From: Lachnospiraceae bacterium
Lineage (GTDB): Bacteria > Bacillota > Clostridia > Lachnospirales > Lachnospiraceae
DNA: 46,715 nt
Assembly: GCA_024688505.1 (NCBI GenBank)
Contig: JAILDZ010000015.1
Location: forward strand, 1 to 46,715
Direction of reading: 5' to 3'
The notes under the pieces are model-generated. The model was not told the DNA's origin. It did not search any database and worked only from the letters and a program-made list of their open reading frames with translations. The position numbers and the translations under genes were made by a program. Positions 34,699-43,670 of this stretch are shown here, piece after piece; position 1 is the stretch's first letter, and every line of letters starts with the position of its first letter.

Positions 34699-34743
34699 AT
34701 AATGAGTTACACAGAATTTTCATTGAAATGGGAGGTCCCTTAT

Positions 34744-35103
34744 ATGCAGGGTAAAATGGAAAACAAACTGGGTAAGATAAAAATCGATTCAGACGTGATA
34801 GCTACTTATGCAGGCTCTGTGGCTGTGGAATGCTTCGGTATCGTGGGCATGGCTGCGGTTAACGTTCGTGACGGCCTGGTAAAGCTGTTAAAGAAGGACT
34901 ATCTGTCCCATGGAATAGAAGTATTTATCGATGATAACAACGAGATCTCACTTTCGTTCAATGTGATAGTGGCATATGATGTGAATATTGAGACTGTCAC
35001 CAGAAACCTTATCGAGACAGTTAAATATAAGGTGGAATCATTCACAGGTCTTACCGTTAAAGATGTGCATGTGGATGTGAGCGGCGTGAGAGTCATAGAC
35101 TGA
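34744..35103 (+). CDS. Asp23/Gls24 family protein (YloU-like)
   Basis: A 119-residue cytosolic protein of the Asp23/Gls24 family (DUF322), with IATYAGSVAVECFGIVGM at about 18-35 and VKYKVESFTGLTVKDVHVDV (about 94-113). Members act in envelope stress or sit at the membrane; the YloU version is always near yloV. An open frame runs back to 34498, but the ATG at 34744 has GGGAGG and gives the family start. Followed by the FakA-like gene after 11 bases, as yloU-yloV in Bacillus. Confidence 0.92.
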   Translation: MQGKMENKLGKIKIDSDVIATYAGSVAVECFGIVGMAAVNVRDGLVKLLKKDYLSHGIEVFIDDNNEISLSFNVIVAYDVNIETVTRNLIETVKYKVESFTGLTVKDVHVDVSGVRVID

Positions 35104-35114
35104 GGAGGTATGTT

Positions 35115-36767
35115 TTGGAAATCACCACAATAGATGCTAAAGAGTTTCAAAAATGCTTCCTGGCTGCTGCCAAATGTCTGGAAAGCGAAAAAGAACGAAT
35201 AAACGAACTTAATGTGTTCCCGGTGCCTGATGGTGATACGGGAACCAATATGACAATGACAGTGATGGCTGCCGCAAAAGAAGTGGCTGCTATCGAAAAC
35301 CCCGATATGCACACTGTTTCCAAAGCTATTTCTTCCGGCTCTCTGCGTGGCGCCAGGGGAAATTCCGGTGTTATCCTTTCACAGCTCTTCAGAGGATTCA
35401 CAAAAGTGATCAAAACCGAAGAAGTGCTGACTGTGGAAATACTCTGTGAAGCAATGCAACGTGCAGTGGAAACAGCATATAAAGCTGTTATGAAGCCAAA
35501 GGAAGGCACCATCCTTACAGTGGCCAGGGGTGCTGCCGATAAGGCTCTGGAAATAGCCGATTCCACCACGGATATAGTGAAATTTGCAGAAGAAGTGGTG
35601 AAAGAAGCCGAGGCAGTCCTTGAGAAGACTCCGGATATGCTTCCTGTGCTGAAACAGGCCGGCGTGGTAGACTCCGGCGGTCAGGGACTGGTGCAGGTGT
35701 TAAAGGGAGCGCTTATGGTTCTTCACGGAGAAGATGTGGATCTTTCTTTTACGGATGGTGAAGAGAAAAAGGAAGCTGTCACTTCATTTACATACAATGT
35801 GGCATTTTCCATATCCCCAAAAGAACCTCTTACAGATAAAAAGAAAAAAGAGATCAATAGTTTTATAGAGAATATCTGTGAGATCCTGGATGTGAAGAGC
35901 AGCTCATCCAAGTTCTGGATCAAGCTTAATACAGATGTGCCCGGAGAGATCCTTACAAAAGCTATAGAGGTGGGTTCTCTTCATGAAGTTACGATTAAGA
36001 ATATGAAGGACAAGGATCCTGACGAAGGAAAAAATCCCGAGAATACCGTCAGGGAAGAGGCTGCTCCGGAAGGATCATCAGAAAAGAAGAAAAAGAAAAA
36101 AGATCTTAAACCTATGGGCTTTATCACGGTTTCATCAGGTAAAGGTCTTTCAAAGATATTTAAGGAACTGGGTGCCGACGTAATAATCGAAGGCGGTCAG
36201 ACCATGAACCCCAGTACCGATGATATCCTTAAAGCAGTAGACAAAGTGGATGCCGAGAACGTCTTTGTGCTTCCGAATAACAAAAACATTATCCTGGCAG
36301 CAAATCAGGCCGCTGAGCTTTCTAAGGATAAGAAGATATTTGTGGTGCCCACCAAGACATTACCGCAGGGTATCACAGCACTTATCAATTTCATGCCTGA
36401 CAGTTCTCCGGAAGAGAATAAAGACGCCATGACAGATTCACTTTCCACTGTGAAATCCGGTCAGATCACATATGCAGTTCGAGATACTGTGATTGATGAC
36501 AAGGAGATCTCCGAAGGCGATTATATGGGAATCGGTGATTCCGGTATTCTTTCCGTATCAAAGAATATGACAGAGACTTTCCTTTCCCTTCTGCATGAAA
36601 TGGTGGATGATGATTCTGCCGTGCTTTCTATCTACTACGGAAAAGATGCCAAGAAGAAGGAAGCAAATGCGCTTTATGAAAAGGCTAAAGAGGAATTCCC
36701 TGAGCTTGAAGTGGAATTCCAAAACGGCGGACAGCCTGTATACTATTACGTGGTTTCAGTGGAGTAG
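35115..36767 (+). CDS. DAK2/DhaL-domain protein, FakA/YloV-like fatty acid kinase subunit
   Basis: A 550-residue protein. The N-terminal DhaL (Dak2) domain has the Mg-ATP site FPVPDGDTGTN with D39, D41 and N45, plus SLRGARGNSGVILSQ and GVVDSGGQGL. A middle domain, a Lys/Glu-rich linker (about 300-335) and a C-terminal FakA domain follow. In Staphylococcus FakA phosphorylates fatty acids bound to DegV-type FakB proteins for phospholipid synthesis; no fakB is in the window. Start is TTG with GAGGAGG 6 bases upstream. Gene order with asp23 and recG matches the Bacillus ylo region. Confidence 0.92.
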   Translation: MEITTIDAKEFQKCFLAAAKCLESEKERINELNVFPVPDGDTGTNMTMTVMAAAKEVAAIENPDMHTVSKAISSGSLRGARGNSGVILSQLFRGFTKVIKTEEVLTVEILCEAMQRAVETAYKAVMKPKEGTILTVARGAADKALEIADSTTDIVKFAEEVVKEAEAVLEKTPDMLPVLKQAGVVDSGGQGLVQVLKGALMVLHGEDVDLSFTDGEEKKEAVTSFTYNVAFSISPKEPLTDKKKKEINSFIENICEILDVKSSSSKFWIKLNTDVPGEILTKAIEVGSLHEVTIKNMKDKDPDEGKNPENTVREEAAPEGSSEKKKKKKDLKPMGFITVSSGKGLSKIFKELGADVIIEGGQTMNPSTDDILKAVDKVDAENVFVLPNNKNIILAANQAAELSKDKKIFVVPTKTLPQGITALINFMPDSSPEENKDAMTDSLSTVKSGQITYAVRDTVIDDKEISEGDYMGIGDSGILSVSKNMTETFLSLLHEMVDDDSAVLSIYYGKDAKKKEANALYEKAKEEFPELEVEFQNGGQPVYYYVVSVE

Positions 36768-36772
36768 ATGAT

Positions 36773-38839
36773 TTGAATGGTCTGTATTACTCCGAATCCA
36801 TAGGAAGCATTAAGGGTGTCGGAGAAAAAACAGAAAAACTATTTAACAAGCTGGGAGTATATACCATATCGGATATACTCCTTTCTTTTCCCCGCACATA
36901 TATTTCATATGATGAACCTCTGGAAAGAGAAGAAGATATTCCTGACGGTTCCGATGGACCTGTAGCCCTAAAGGCAGTGGCTGTGGGTAAACCCATATTA
37001 AAGCGCACAAAGAGAATGGATATCACCATAGTGAAGGCTGCGCTAAAAGATTCTCCTCTGGACCTGTTATGGTTCAGGTCTCCTTATATCCGTTCCAAGA
37101 TAAATGACGGCGAAACATATATATTCTACGGAAAGGTCGTATACGAAAGTACCTGCCCCAAAATGGAGCAGCCTCTTATATTTACTGAGCAGGAATATAA
37201 TGAGATTAAGACAGGACTTCAGCCTGTATATCATCTCACTAAGAGCCTTACCAATAATGCATACAGAAAAGCTGTGAAGCAGGCTCTTTCCCTGGCAGAA
37301 TTTCCTTCGGATTATATTTCGGTTCAGAAAAAAGCAAAAAGGGACCTTATCTCAATAAAGGATGCTATAAATGGGATCCATTTTCCTTCGGATACGGAAA
37401 ACCTGATCCAAGCCAGAAAGCGCCTTGTGTATGATGAATTCTTCCGTTTCTTTTTCTATATGTATACGGATAAGGAGCAGAAAGCCCCTGCAGAAAACAG
37501 ATTTCCGGTTACAGATATAGATAATGATTCCTTATATAAAGGGATCATCGAGAATCTGCCCTTTGAGCTTACCAAGGGACAGGCAGATGCTGTAGATGAT
37601 ATAAAAAAGGATTTTGCCGGTTCTGTTTCCTCTGAACGGATGATACAGGGGGATGTGGGTTCGGGAAAGACCATGATAGCTTTTATCGCTATGGCAATGC
37701 AGGTGATAAACGGAAGGAAAGCCTGCATCATGGCCCCCACGGAAGTACTGGCAAGACAACACTATGAGACATTCAAAGAATATATAGAGTTATTTAAGCT
37801 TCCTTTTAATGTTGTTTGCCTTACCGGCTCCACTAAGGGCAAGGAACGTAAAGAAATCTATGCCTCTTTTAAGGAAGACGGGCCACTGTTTATAGTTGGT
37901 ACACAGGCTCTGATCCAGGAAAAGCCTGAATTTAAGGATCTTTCTCTGGTGATCACCGATGAACAGCATAGGTTCGGTGTGAAGCAAAGACGGGATATGT
38001 CCTTAAAGGGAGAAGAGCCTCATATTATGGTTATGAGCGCCACCCCGATCCCAAGGTCGCTTGCCATGATACTTTACGGAGATATGTCCATATCTGTGAT
38101 AAAAGACGTGCCCGCAAGGAGAAAACCCATTAAAAATGCAGTGATGAAGGCTTCTGAACGTGAAAAGGCATTTATGTTTATGGCAAAGCAGGTTTCGGAA
38201 GGTCATCAGTGTTATATCATATGTCCACTGGTGGAAGCCTCGGATAAGACAGAAGCAGAGAATGTGACAGAATATGCAAAGGATCTGAGATCCTATTATC
38301 AGAATAACAGAATGGACATAAATGTCGGTCTTCTTCATGGAAAGATGAAAAATGAAGAAAAGAATACTGTCATGTCCGAGTTCGCGGCAGGAGAGATAAA
38401 GATCCTGGTATCCACCACCGTGGTGGAAGTGGGAGTAAATGTGCCAAATGCCACAGTTATGATGATAGAAAACGCTGAGAAATTCGGCCTGGCACAGCTT
38501 CACCAGCTGCGAGGAAGAGTGGGCCGCGGAGATGCTCAGTCATATTGCATATTTATGGATGGCAGTGACGGAAAAGACACTTCTAAAAGGCTTGATATAG
38601 TAAAGAACAGTAATGACGGTTTTTATATCGCATCGGAAGATCTGAAACTTCGAGGCCCCGGGGATTTCCTGGGTATCAGGCAAAGTGGAGATATGAATTT
38701 TTCACTGGCAGATATTTATCAGGATTCTGACATTATGAGGCAGGCTTCCGATGATGTGAAAGAATACATCAAGAATATTCCTGCAGGATACGCTGAATAT
38801 CTGAAATTCTTTTCATCCACCACATACACTAATCTATGA
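36773..38839 (+). CDS. recG: ATP-dependent DNA helicase RecG
   Basis: A 688-residue superfamily 2 helicase that remodels stalled forks and branched DNA. N-terminal wedge domain (about 1-230), helicase motif I GDVGSGKT near 294-301, APTEVLARQ, motif II DEQH near 395, SATPIPRSLA, and motif VI QLRGRVGRG, with the C-terminal TRG region. Start is TTG, 8 bases after GGAG; nearby ATGs are out of frame. It is 5 bases after the FakA-like gene. Length is normal. Confidence 0.96.
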   Translation: MNGLYYSESIGSIKGVGEKTEKLFNKLGVYTISDILLSFPRTYISYDEPLEREEDIPDGSDGPVALKAVAVGKPILKRTKRMDITIVKAALKDSPLDLLWFRSPYIRSKINDGETYIFYGKVVYESTCPKMEQPLIFTEQEYNEIKTGLQPVYHLTKSLTNNAYRKAVKQALSLAEFPSDYISVQKKAKRDLISIKDAINGIHFPSDTENLIQARKRLVYDEFFRFFFYMYTDKEQKAPAENRFPVTDIDNDSLYKGIIENLPFELTKGQADAVDDIKKDFAGSVSSERMIQGDVGSGKTMIAFIAMAMQVINGRKACIMAPTEVLARQHYETFKEYIELFKLPFNVVCLTGSTKGKERKEIYASFKEDGPLFIVGTQALIQEKPEFKDLSLVITDEQHRFGVKQRRDMSLKGEEPHIMVMSATPIPRSLAMILYGDMSISVIKDVPARRKPIKNAVMKASEREKAFMFMAKQVSEGHQCYIICPLVEASDKTEAENVTEYAKDLRSYYQNNRMDINVGLLHGKMKNEEKNTVMSEFAAGEIKILVSTTVVEVGVNVPNATVMMIENAEKFGLAQLHQLRGRVGRGDAQSYCIFMDGSDGKDTSKRLDIVKNSNDGFYIASEDLKLRGPGDFLGIRQSGDMNFSLADIYQDSDIMRQASDDVKEYIKNIPAGYAEYLKFFSSTTYTNL

Positions 38840-38845
38840 TACTTG

Positions 38846-38854
38846 TGATAAAAT
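38846..38854 (+). promoter_or_regulatory. Extended -10 promoter candidate before the PPK2 gene
   Basis: TG-A-TAAAAT at 38846-38854, 25 bases before the PPK2 start, with no clear -35. GGGGGTGG serves as ribosome site just after it. Confidence 0.4.
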
Positions 38855-38878
38855 ATAGATCATAAAGGGGGTGGCGTT

Positions 38879-40348
38879 ATGTTAAAGGATTTCGTAAAAG
38901 AAAAAAGGCCGGGGGATGAAGAGATCAATATACGACTGGAAGAAGCCCGTAAGAAGCTGGCTGGGCAGCAGATACTGATAAAGGATAAGAAGCTTCCGGT
39001 GCTGGTGGTGCTGGACGGCTGGGGTGCTGCAGGAAAAGGCTCTGTCCTTGGGAAGGTAATTAAAGATCTGGATCCACGTTTCGCAAAAACCGAAACTCTT
39101 GCTGCACCCACCCAGGAAGAACTGAGGCGTCCTTTCCTTTACAGATATTTTGTGCGGATACCTGAAGCAGGAAAGATATCCTTCTTTGACAGTAGCTGGA
39201 TGGATGAAACTACTAAATCCTATCTCCTTAAGAAGACCTCTGAGGAAGAATACAGAGAAAACATAAAGAGTATAAAAAGATTTGAGCGTCAGCTCTCCGA
39301 TAACGGCTATCTTCTGGTAAAATTCTTTTTTGACATATCTGAAAAAGAGCAGAAGAAGCGGATAGATACGCTTAAAGACAATGATGATACCAAATGGAGA
39401 GTGGGGGATTTCGATAAATGGCAGAATAAGCATTATAAGAAATGCCGTAATACCTATGACGAATACCTTACCGATACAAACCAGTTCAGCGCTCCCTGGT
39501 ATATCATTGATTCAAAAAACAGGAAATGGGCCATTCTTCAAATGACAGAGGCTTTAGTTTCTGCCATAGATACGGCACTTTCAAATGATACTCATAATGC
39601 TCCTCTTCTCCAAAATACATTCAGACTGAAGAAAATGCCACTGCTTGCGGATATACCTCTGGATAAGAGCCTTACAGATGAGGAGTACAGAAAAAAACTA
39701 TCTGATCTTCAGCATGAACTTTCAGATCTTCATAATAAGATATATCATGCGAAAGTACCGGTGATTATTGCATATGAAGGCTGGGATGCTGCCGGAAAAG
39801 GCGGTAATATTAAACGTATTGCTGCAGCACTGGACCCAAGAGGATATGAAGTGCAGCCTATAGCATCCCCTGAACCCCATGAAAAAGCCAGACATTATCT
39901 CTGGCGGTTCTGGAACAGGCTTCCTAAGGACGGTCATATCACTATATTTGACCGTACCTGGTATGGCAGAGTGATGGTGGAACGTTTAGAGGGGTTCTGC
40001 TCTGAAAATGACTGGAAGAGAGCTTATAACGAGATCAATGAATTCGAAGATGAGCTTCGTAAATGGGGTGCTGTTCTTATTAAATTCTGGGTACAGATAG
40101 ATAAAGACACGCAGCTTTCGCGTTTTACGGAAAGACAGAACACACCCGAAAAACAGTGGAAGATCACGGATGAGGACTGGCGAAACAGAGAAAAATGGGA
40201 TCTTTATGAAACTGCCGTAAATGAGATGATAGAGAAGACTTCTACTGAGTACGCGCCATGGCACATTCTGGAAAGCAACGATAAGCATTATGCCAGAATA
40301 AAGGCCTTAAAGACCATTATCTCTGAAATCAACAAAGCTTTAGCCTGA
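38879..40348 (+). CDS. Two-domain PPK2 (polyphosphate:AMP phosphotransferase type)
   Basis: A 489-residue protein made of two PPK2 domains. Each has a Walker A: GWGAAGKGS (47-55) and GWDAAGKGG (about 299-307). Only the second has the full Walker B and lid motif FDRTWYGRVMVER near 356-368; the first reads FDSSWMDE and lacks the arginine. In known class II PPK2 enzymes, which phosphorylate AMP to ADP with polyphosphate, only the C-terminal domain is catalytic, as this sequence also suggests. Cytosolic. It follows recG and precedes a metal exporter gene; a functional link is not evident. Confidence 0.88.
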   Translation: MLKDFVKEKRPGDEEINIRLEEARKKLAGQQILIKDKKLPVLVVLDGWGAAGKGSVLGKVIKDLDPRFAKTETLAAPTQEELRRPFLYRYFVRIPEAGKISFFDSSWMDETTKSYLLKKTSEEEYRENIKSIKRFERQLSDNGYLLVKFFFDISEKEQKKRIDTLKDNDDTKWRVGDFDKWQNKHYKKCRNTYDEYLTDTNQFSAPWYIIDSKNRKWAILQMTEALVSAIDTALSNDTHNAPLLQNTFRLKKMPLLADIPLDKSLTDEEYRKKLSDLQHELSDLHNKIYHAKVPVIIAYEGWDAAGKGGNIKRIAAALDPRGYEVQPIASPEPHEKARHYLWRFWNRLPKDGHITIFDRTWYGRVMVERLEGFCSENDWKRAYNEINEFEDELRKWGAVLIKFWVQIDKDTQLSRFTERQNTPEKQWKITDEDWRNREKWDLYETAVNEMIEKTSTEYAPWHILESNDKHYARIKALKTIISEINKALA

Positions 40349-40375
40349 CCTCTATTTCGAAAGGACATAATACTG

Positions 40376-41491
40376 ATGGAAAGAACTGCAGACAGAAAGA
40401 AACTGATAGTAAGAACCAGCATTGTAGGCATAATAGTTAACCTGTTTTTAGTGGTGTTTAAAGCAATAGTTGGAATGCTTTCGAATTCGATAGCAATAAT
40501 CCTGGATGCTGTAAATAACCTTTCTGACGCCATGTCTTCTATAGTGACCATAGCCGGTGCGTATCTGGCTGCGAAGCTTCCTGATAAAAAACATCCTATG
40601 GGCCACGGAAGAGCGGAATACTTAAGCAGCCTGGTGGTGTCTGCCATTATCCTGTATGCAGGTATTACATCTCTGATCGAATCCGTTAAAAAGATCATAA
40701 ATCCTGAAATGGCCACATATACCACAGTAACATTCGTTATTCTCGTGGTGGCTATCATAACGAAAATAGTCCTCGGTACATATGTGAGCGCCATGGGGAA
40801 AAAGGTGAAGTCCTCATCCCTGGCAGCTTCCGGTAAAGATGCCCTGTTTGACGCTGTGATATCCACAGGAGTTCTGATCTCTGCTGTGGTATACTTTGCT
40901 CTTGGTATTTCTCTCGAAGCCTATGTGGGCGTCCTGATAGCCTTATTTATCATAAAAGCCGGCTATGAGATGCTGACTGACACTCTTGATGACATTCTCG
41001 GCAGAAGAGCAGACAGTGAACTTACGAAAAAGATCAAAAAGCTTCTAAATGAGGAACCGGAGGTCCGCGGCGCCTATGATCTGGTGCTTGATAATTACGG
41101 GCCGGAAAAAAACTATGCATCGGTACACATTGAACTTAACGACACCATGACAGTGGCAGAGGTGGATGAACTCACAAGACGTGTGGAGGAAAAGATCTAT
41201 AGAGAGACCGGTGTAGTGCTTACAGGAGTGGGGGTGTATTCCTATAACACCGGCTGTGATGAAACTGCCACTATCAGAAACAATGTGCAGGAAGTGGTAT
41301 TAAAATACGACTGGGCCCTTCAGATGCATGGGTTCTATGTGAATATAGAAAAGAAAAACATGCGTTTTGATGTGGTCATGAGCTTTGATGTGGATTATAA
41401 AGAGGGTATAGCTGCTTTAACTGAAGATGTAAAGAAGCTATACCCTGAATATGAAGTATCTATCACTCCGGATGTGGATATGTCGGATTAA
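40376..41491 (+). CDS. Cation diffusion facilitator, probable Mn2+-type exporter
   Basis: A 371-residue CDF exporter with six helices and a long cytoplasmic C-terminal domain (about 200-371). The metal site in helix 2 is N47-x3-D51 (in DAVNNLSDAMSS) and in helix 5 D155-x3-D159 (in GKDALFDAVIS). Zinc-type CDFs have a histidine in helix 5; the NxxxD/DxxxD pair is that of manganese exporters such as MntE, so Mn2+ (perhaps Fe2+) is the likeliest substrate. HPMGHGRAEYL after helix 3 is typical. The C-terminal part holds about two tandem regulatory-like folds, longer than usual CDFs (~300). AAAGGA precedes the ATG. It converges with the LUD gene with a 4-base overlap. Confidence 0.9.
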   Translation: MERTADRKKLIVRTSIVGIIVNLFLVVFKAIVGMLSNSIAIILDAVNNLSDAMSSIVTIAGAYLAAKLPDKKHPMGHGRAEYLSSLVVSAIILYAGITSLIESVKKIINPEMATYTTVTFVILVVAIITKIVLGTYVSAMGKKVKSSSLAASGKDALFDAVISTGVLISAVVYFALGISLEAYVGVLIALFIIKAGYEMLTDTLDDILGRRADSELTKKIKKLLNEEPEVRGAYDLVLDNYGPEKNYASVHIELNDTMTVAEVDELTRRVEEKIYRETGVVLTGVGVYSYNTGCDETATIRNNVQEVVLKYDWALQMHGFYVNIEKKNMRFDVVMSFDVDYKEGIAALTEDVKKLYPEYEVSITPDVDMSD

Positions 41492-42117
41492 AATCCCAGG
41501 TCCTCATTAACGAGGATCACATGTATACGGCCTTCATGTCTGGAATATCTGGTGATAAGAAACTGGCAGCAGATGGTGTCAGGTGATTTGCAGTTCATGC
41601 AGGATCCTGTTTTGGCACATGGGGTGGAAAGACCGAATCTTTGTGCATTTATGGGAGCAGCTACATTTCTGGCTCTTTTCATGGCGCCGTCCACATCATC
41701 ACAAATCTTATTCATTCCCACTACGAATAATACTTTTTTAGGACCCTGAGCTATTGCGGATACTCGATTGGCGTTTCCGTCTATATTGATAATTACGCCG
41801 TCTTCTGTCATGGCATTTGCACTGGCGAGAAAGAAGTCCGCATCATATCCTTTTAGCATAGCTTCCCGCCCGTCTTCATAGGCATCTCTGTCGATGAAAT
41901 CGTAGTTACCATTCACGAGTGCATCTGTTAATCCAATCTCACGTACGCTCATGGATCCGCCCATGGTAAGAGAGGACCCTTCGGGTATGATGGAAAGTGC
42001 TATCTTAAGCGCTTCTTCCTTTGTGGCGGCATAATAACCGGTCATATTCCTGCTTTCCAGGCCCTTAATGACTTTGTCAGCCAGAAGTTCATTTCTTTTT
42101 TTGATAAATTCATCCAT
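41488..42117 (-). CDS. LUD-domain (lactate utilisation / YkgG-like) protein
   Basis: A 209-residue LUD (DUF162) protein, related to LutC/YkgG. Core motifs: TMGGSMSVREIGL near 51-63, and a C-terminal cysteine group CAKTGSCMNCKSPDTICC. In lactate oxidation LutC works with LutA and LutB iron-sulfur proteins; none is nearby, and solitary LUD proteins of this subgroup have no assigned role. AAGGAGG lies before the ATG. Divergent from the RyR-domain gene; TATAAT (complement of 42151-42156) may be its -10 box. Confidence 0.88.
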   Translation of the reverse strand: MDEFIKKRNELLADKVIKGLESRNMTGYYAATKEEALKIALSIIPEGSSLTMGGSMSVREIGLTDALVNGNYDFIDRDAYEDGREAMLKGYDADFFLASANAMTEDGVIINIDGNANRVSAIAQGPKKVLFVVGMNKICDDVDGAMKRARNVAAPINAQRFGLSTPCAKTGSCMNCKSPDTICCQFLITRYSRHEGRIHVILVNEDLGF

Positions 42118-42169
42118 TTTCAGTCCTCCTTATATGTACAATATGGATACATTATACACTAAAACTGTT

Positions 42170-42198
42170 TTGACATATAATATCATTTGTGCTAACAT
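42170..42198 (+). promoter_or_regulatory. Promoter of the RyR-TIR operon
   Basis: TTGACA (42170-42175, consensus), 17 bp, TAACAT (42193-42198). The start would be near 42205, giving a leader of only ~20 bases. An alternative TATAAT overlaps at 42176-42181. The divergent LUD promoter lies next to it. Confidence 0.6.
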
Positions 42199-42224
42199 TC
42201 GAATTTCTGCAAGGAGATTTCACT

Positions 42225-43670
42225 ATGATGAAAATTCTGAAAAAACTATTCCCAATACTGGCTGTGGTCCCCTTTATCATAGGTACTGCAGGCTTCAGGA
42301 TGGCAGGGTTGAACTGGGCCGATTCCTGCTATAATTCAGTATCCTTATATGTGATACAGTTAAATGAAGACTGTTCCAATATTTATATAGAGATCGCACG
42401 GTGGTCGGCAGCTATTGTGGCTACAGCCGCGGTGTTATCTATATTGAAGCAGGCAGGACTTTATCTTCTGAATCTTTTTTTAAGCATTTTGCCCGGAAGC
42501 GCAGCATTATACGGAAATGAAGAGATCGTACGGCAGATCTGCGATAAAGAAAAATACGCGTTTTTCGGAGGGAGTTCACCGGTAAATTCCAGGCATCATA
42601 TCATTTTGTATGATAATGATGCGGAGAACCTGAGTTTTTATCGTGATAATAAAGAGAAGATGAAAGGAGGATCCGTATGGCTTGCGGTCCGGGATCTTGA
42701 CCTTTCCTTTTTAAAAGCTGATAGCATTAATCTGCATTTCTTTAACCCAAATGCTTTGACAGCCAGGCTTTTATGGGATGATCCCGATCTTAATAAGATA
42801 ATAAAATCAAACAGGAATGCAAAGATAGTTTTACTGGGATTTGACAGCCTGGGAGAACAGATCCTCATGCAGGGCTTCCTTCATAATGTGTTTTATGAGG
42901 ACCAATCTTATGAATATCATGTCTTTGATGATAAAGTAACAGATCCTTTCGAAAAGGACCGTTTTATCTCCATGAATGAGGATAAGATCATTTTCCATGA
43001 CAGGGATATATCAGGTGATGACAATTTCGACCCGGACATCATTATATGTACCAAAGACATGGACTTTAATCTGATGGAAGAACTATGGCTTCGCTATCCA
43101 AATGCCCTGATATACTTCTATTCGGAATCAGACCTGAAGCTTCATGATTTCATGGTGGATGACAGAGTACGTTTCTTCGGAGAAGCAGACAGGGTCTATA
43201 CTCTTTCAAATATCATCACAGATAAGCTTTATGAAAACGGCATAGTCCTAAACTATAACTATGATCATAATGAGGCACCAATGCCTGATTATAAGAGCTT
43301 AAAGGCAGACCCTGCAGCATATAAAAATACCCGGGAATCCTGGGCCGGACTAAATGAGTTTACAAAAGGATCGAATATAGCTTCAGCGGATTATCTAAAG
43401 ATCGTGGGTATACTTTCATCTGAAGAGCCCTATAAGGACATGGACCCGGAGGAAAGAGACTGGTGCTTTGCCAGATTGGAGCATATCTTATGGTGCAGAT
43501 ATCATTTTATTAACCATTGGACATACGGCAGACCCGAAGACGGAAAGAATAAAGACAGCGTAAAGCGGATACACACGTGCCTTACAGACTTTCCAAATCT
43601 TACCGAAGAAAACCAAAGGAAGGATCTGGACGTTATACTTAGCGGTCGCAGATGGGGTATGACAAATTGA
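42225..43670 (+). CDS. Two-TM protein with Rossmann (TrkA-N-like) and RyR domains
   Basis: A 481-residue protein. A membrane helix at about 7-24, one or two more at 57-90, then a region with two Rossmann-like parts: YAFFGGSSPV (111-120) and KIVLLGFDSLGEQILMQGF (200-218, with a G-x4-G turn), resembling the nucleotide-binding TrkA-N/RCK fold. Residues ~368-475 match the RyR domain: W373-A-G-L, then LEHILWCRYHF (418-428), W432-T-Y-G, IHTCL and NLTEENQRKD. The start at 42225 has AAGGAG; an upstream frame from 42189 does not. It overlaps the TIR gene by 19 bases. In eukaryotes RyR repeats occur in ryanodine receptors; bacterial versions are tied to nucleotide signalling and conflict systems in comparative studies. 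Function here is unproven. No conserved pore sequence of a K+ channel is visible. Confidence 0.7.
   Translation: MMKILKKLFPILAVVPFIIGTAGFRMAGLNWADSCYNSVSLYVIQLNEDCSNIYIEIARWSAAIVATAAVLSILKQAGLYLLNLFLSILPGSAALYGNEEIVRQICDKEKYAFFGGSSPVNSRHHIILYDNDAENLSFYRDNKEKMKGGSVWLAVRDLDLSFLKADSINLHFFNPNALTARLLWDDPDLNKIIKSNRNAKIVLLGFDSLGEQILMQGFLHNVFYEDQSYEYHVFDDKVTDPFEKDRFISMNEDKIIFHDRDISGDDNFDPDIIICTKDMDFNLMEELWLRYPNALIYFYSESDLKLHDFMVDDRVRFFGEADRVYTLSNIITDKLYENGIVLNYNYDHNEAPMPDYKSLKADPAAYKNTRESWAGLNEFTKGSNIASADYLKIVGILSSEEPYKDMDPEERDWCFARLEHILWCRYHFINHWTYGRPEDGKNKDSVKRIHTCLTDFPNLTEENQRKDLDVILSGRRWGMTN

Noticed and set aside
34498-34743. N-terminal extension of the Asp23 frame
   Set aside because: It crosses the rpmB gene and both divergent promoters, while the ATG at 34744 has GGGAGG and the family start.
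40288-40866. 192-codon hydrophobic antisense frame over the CDF gene
   Set aside because: Antisense of membrane helices often looks hydrophobic; there is no ribosome site or family motif.
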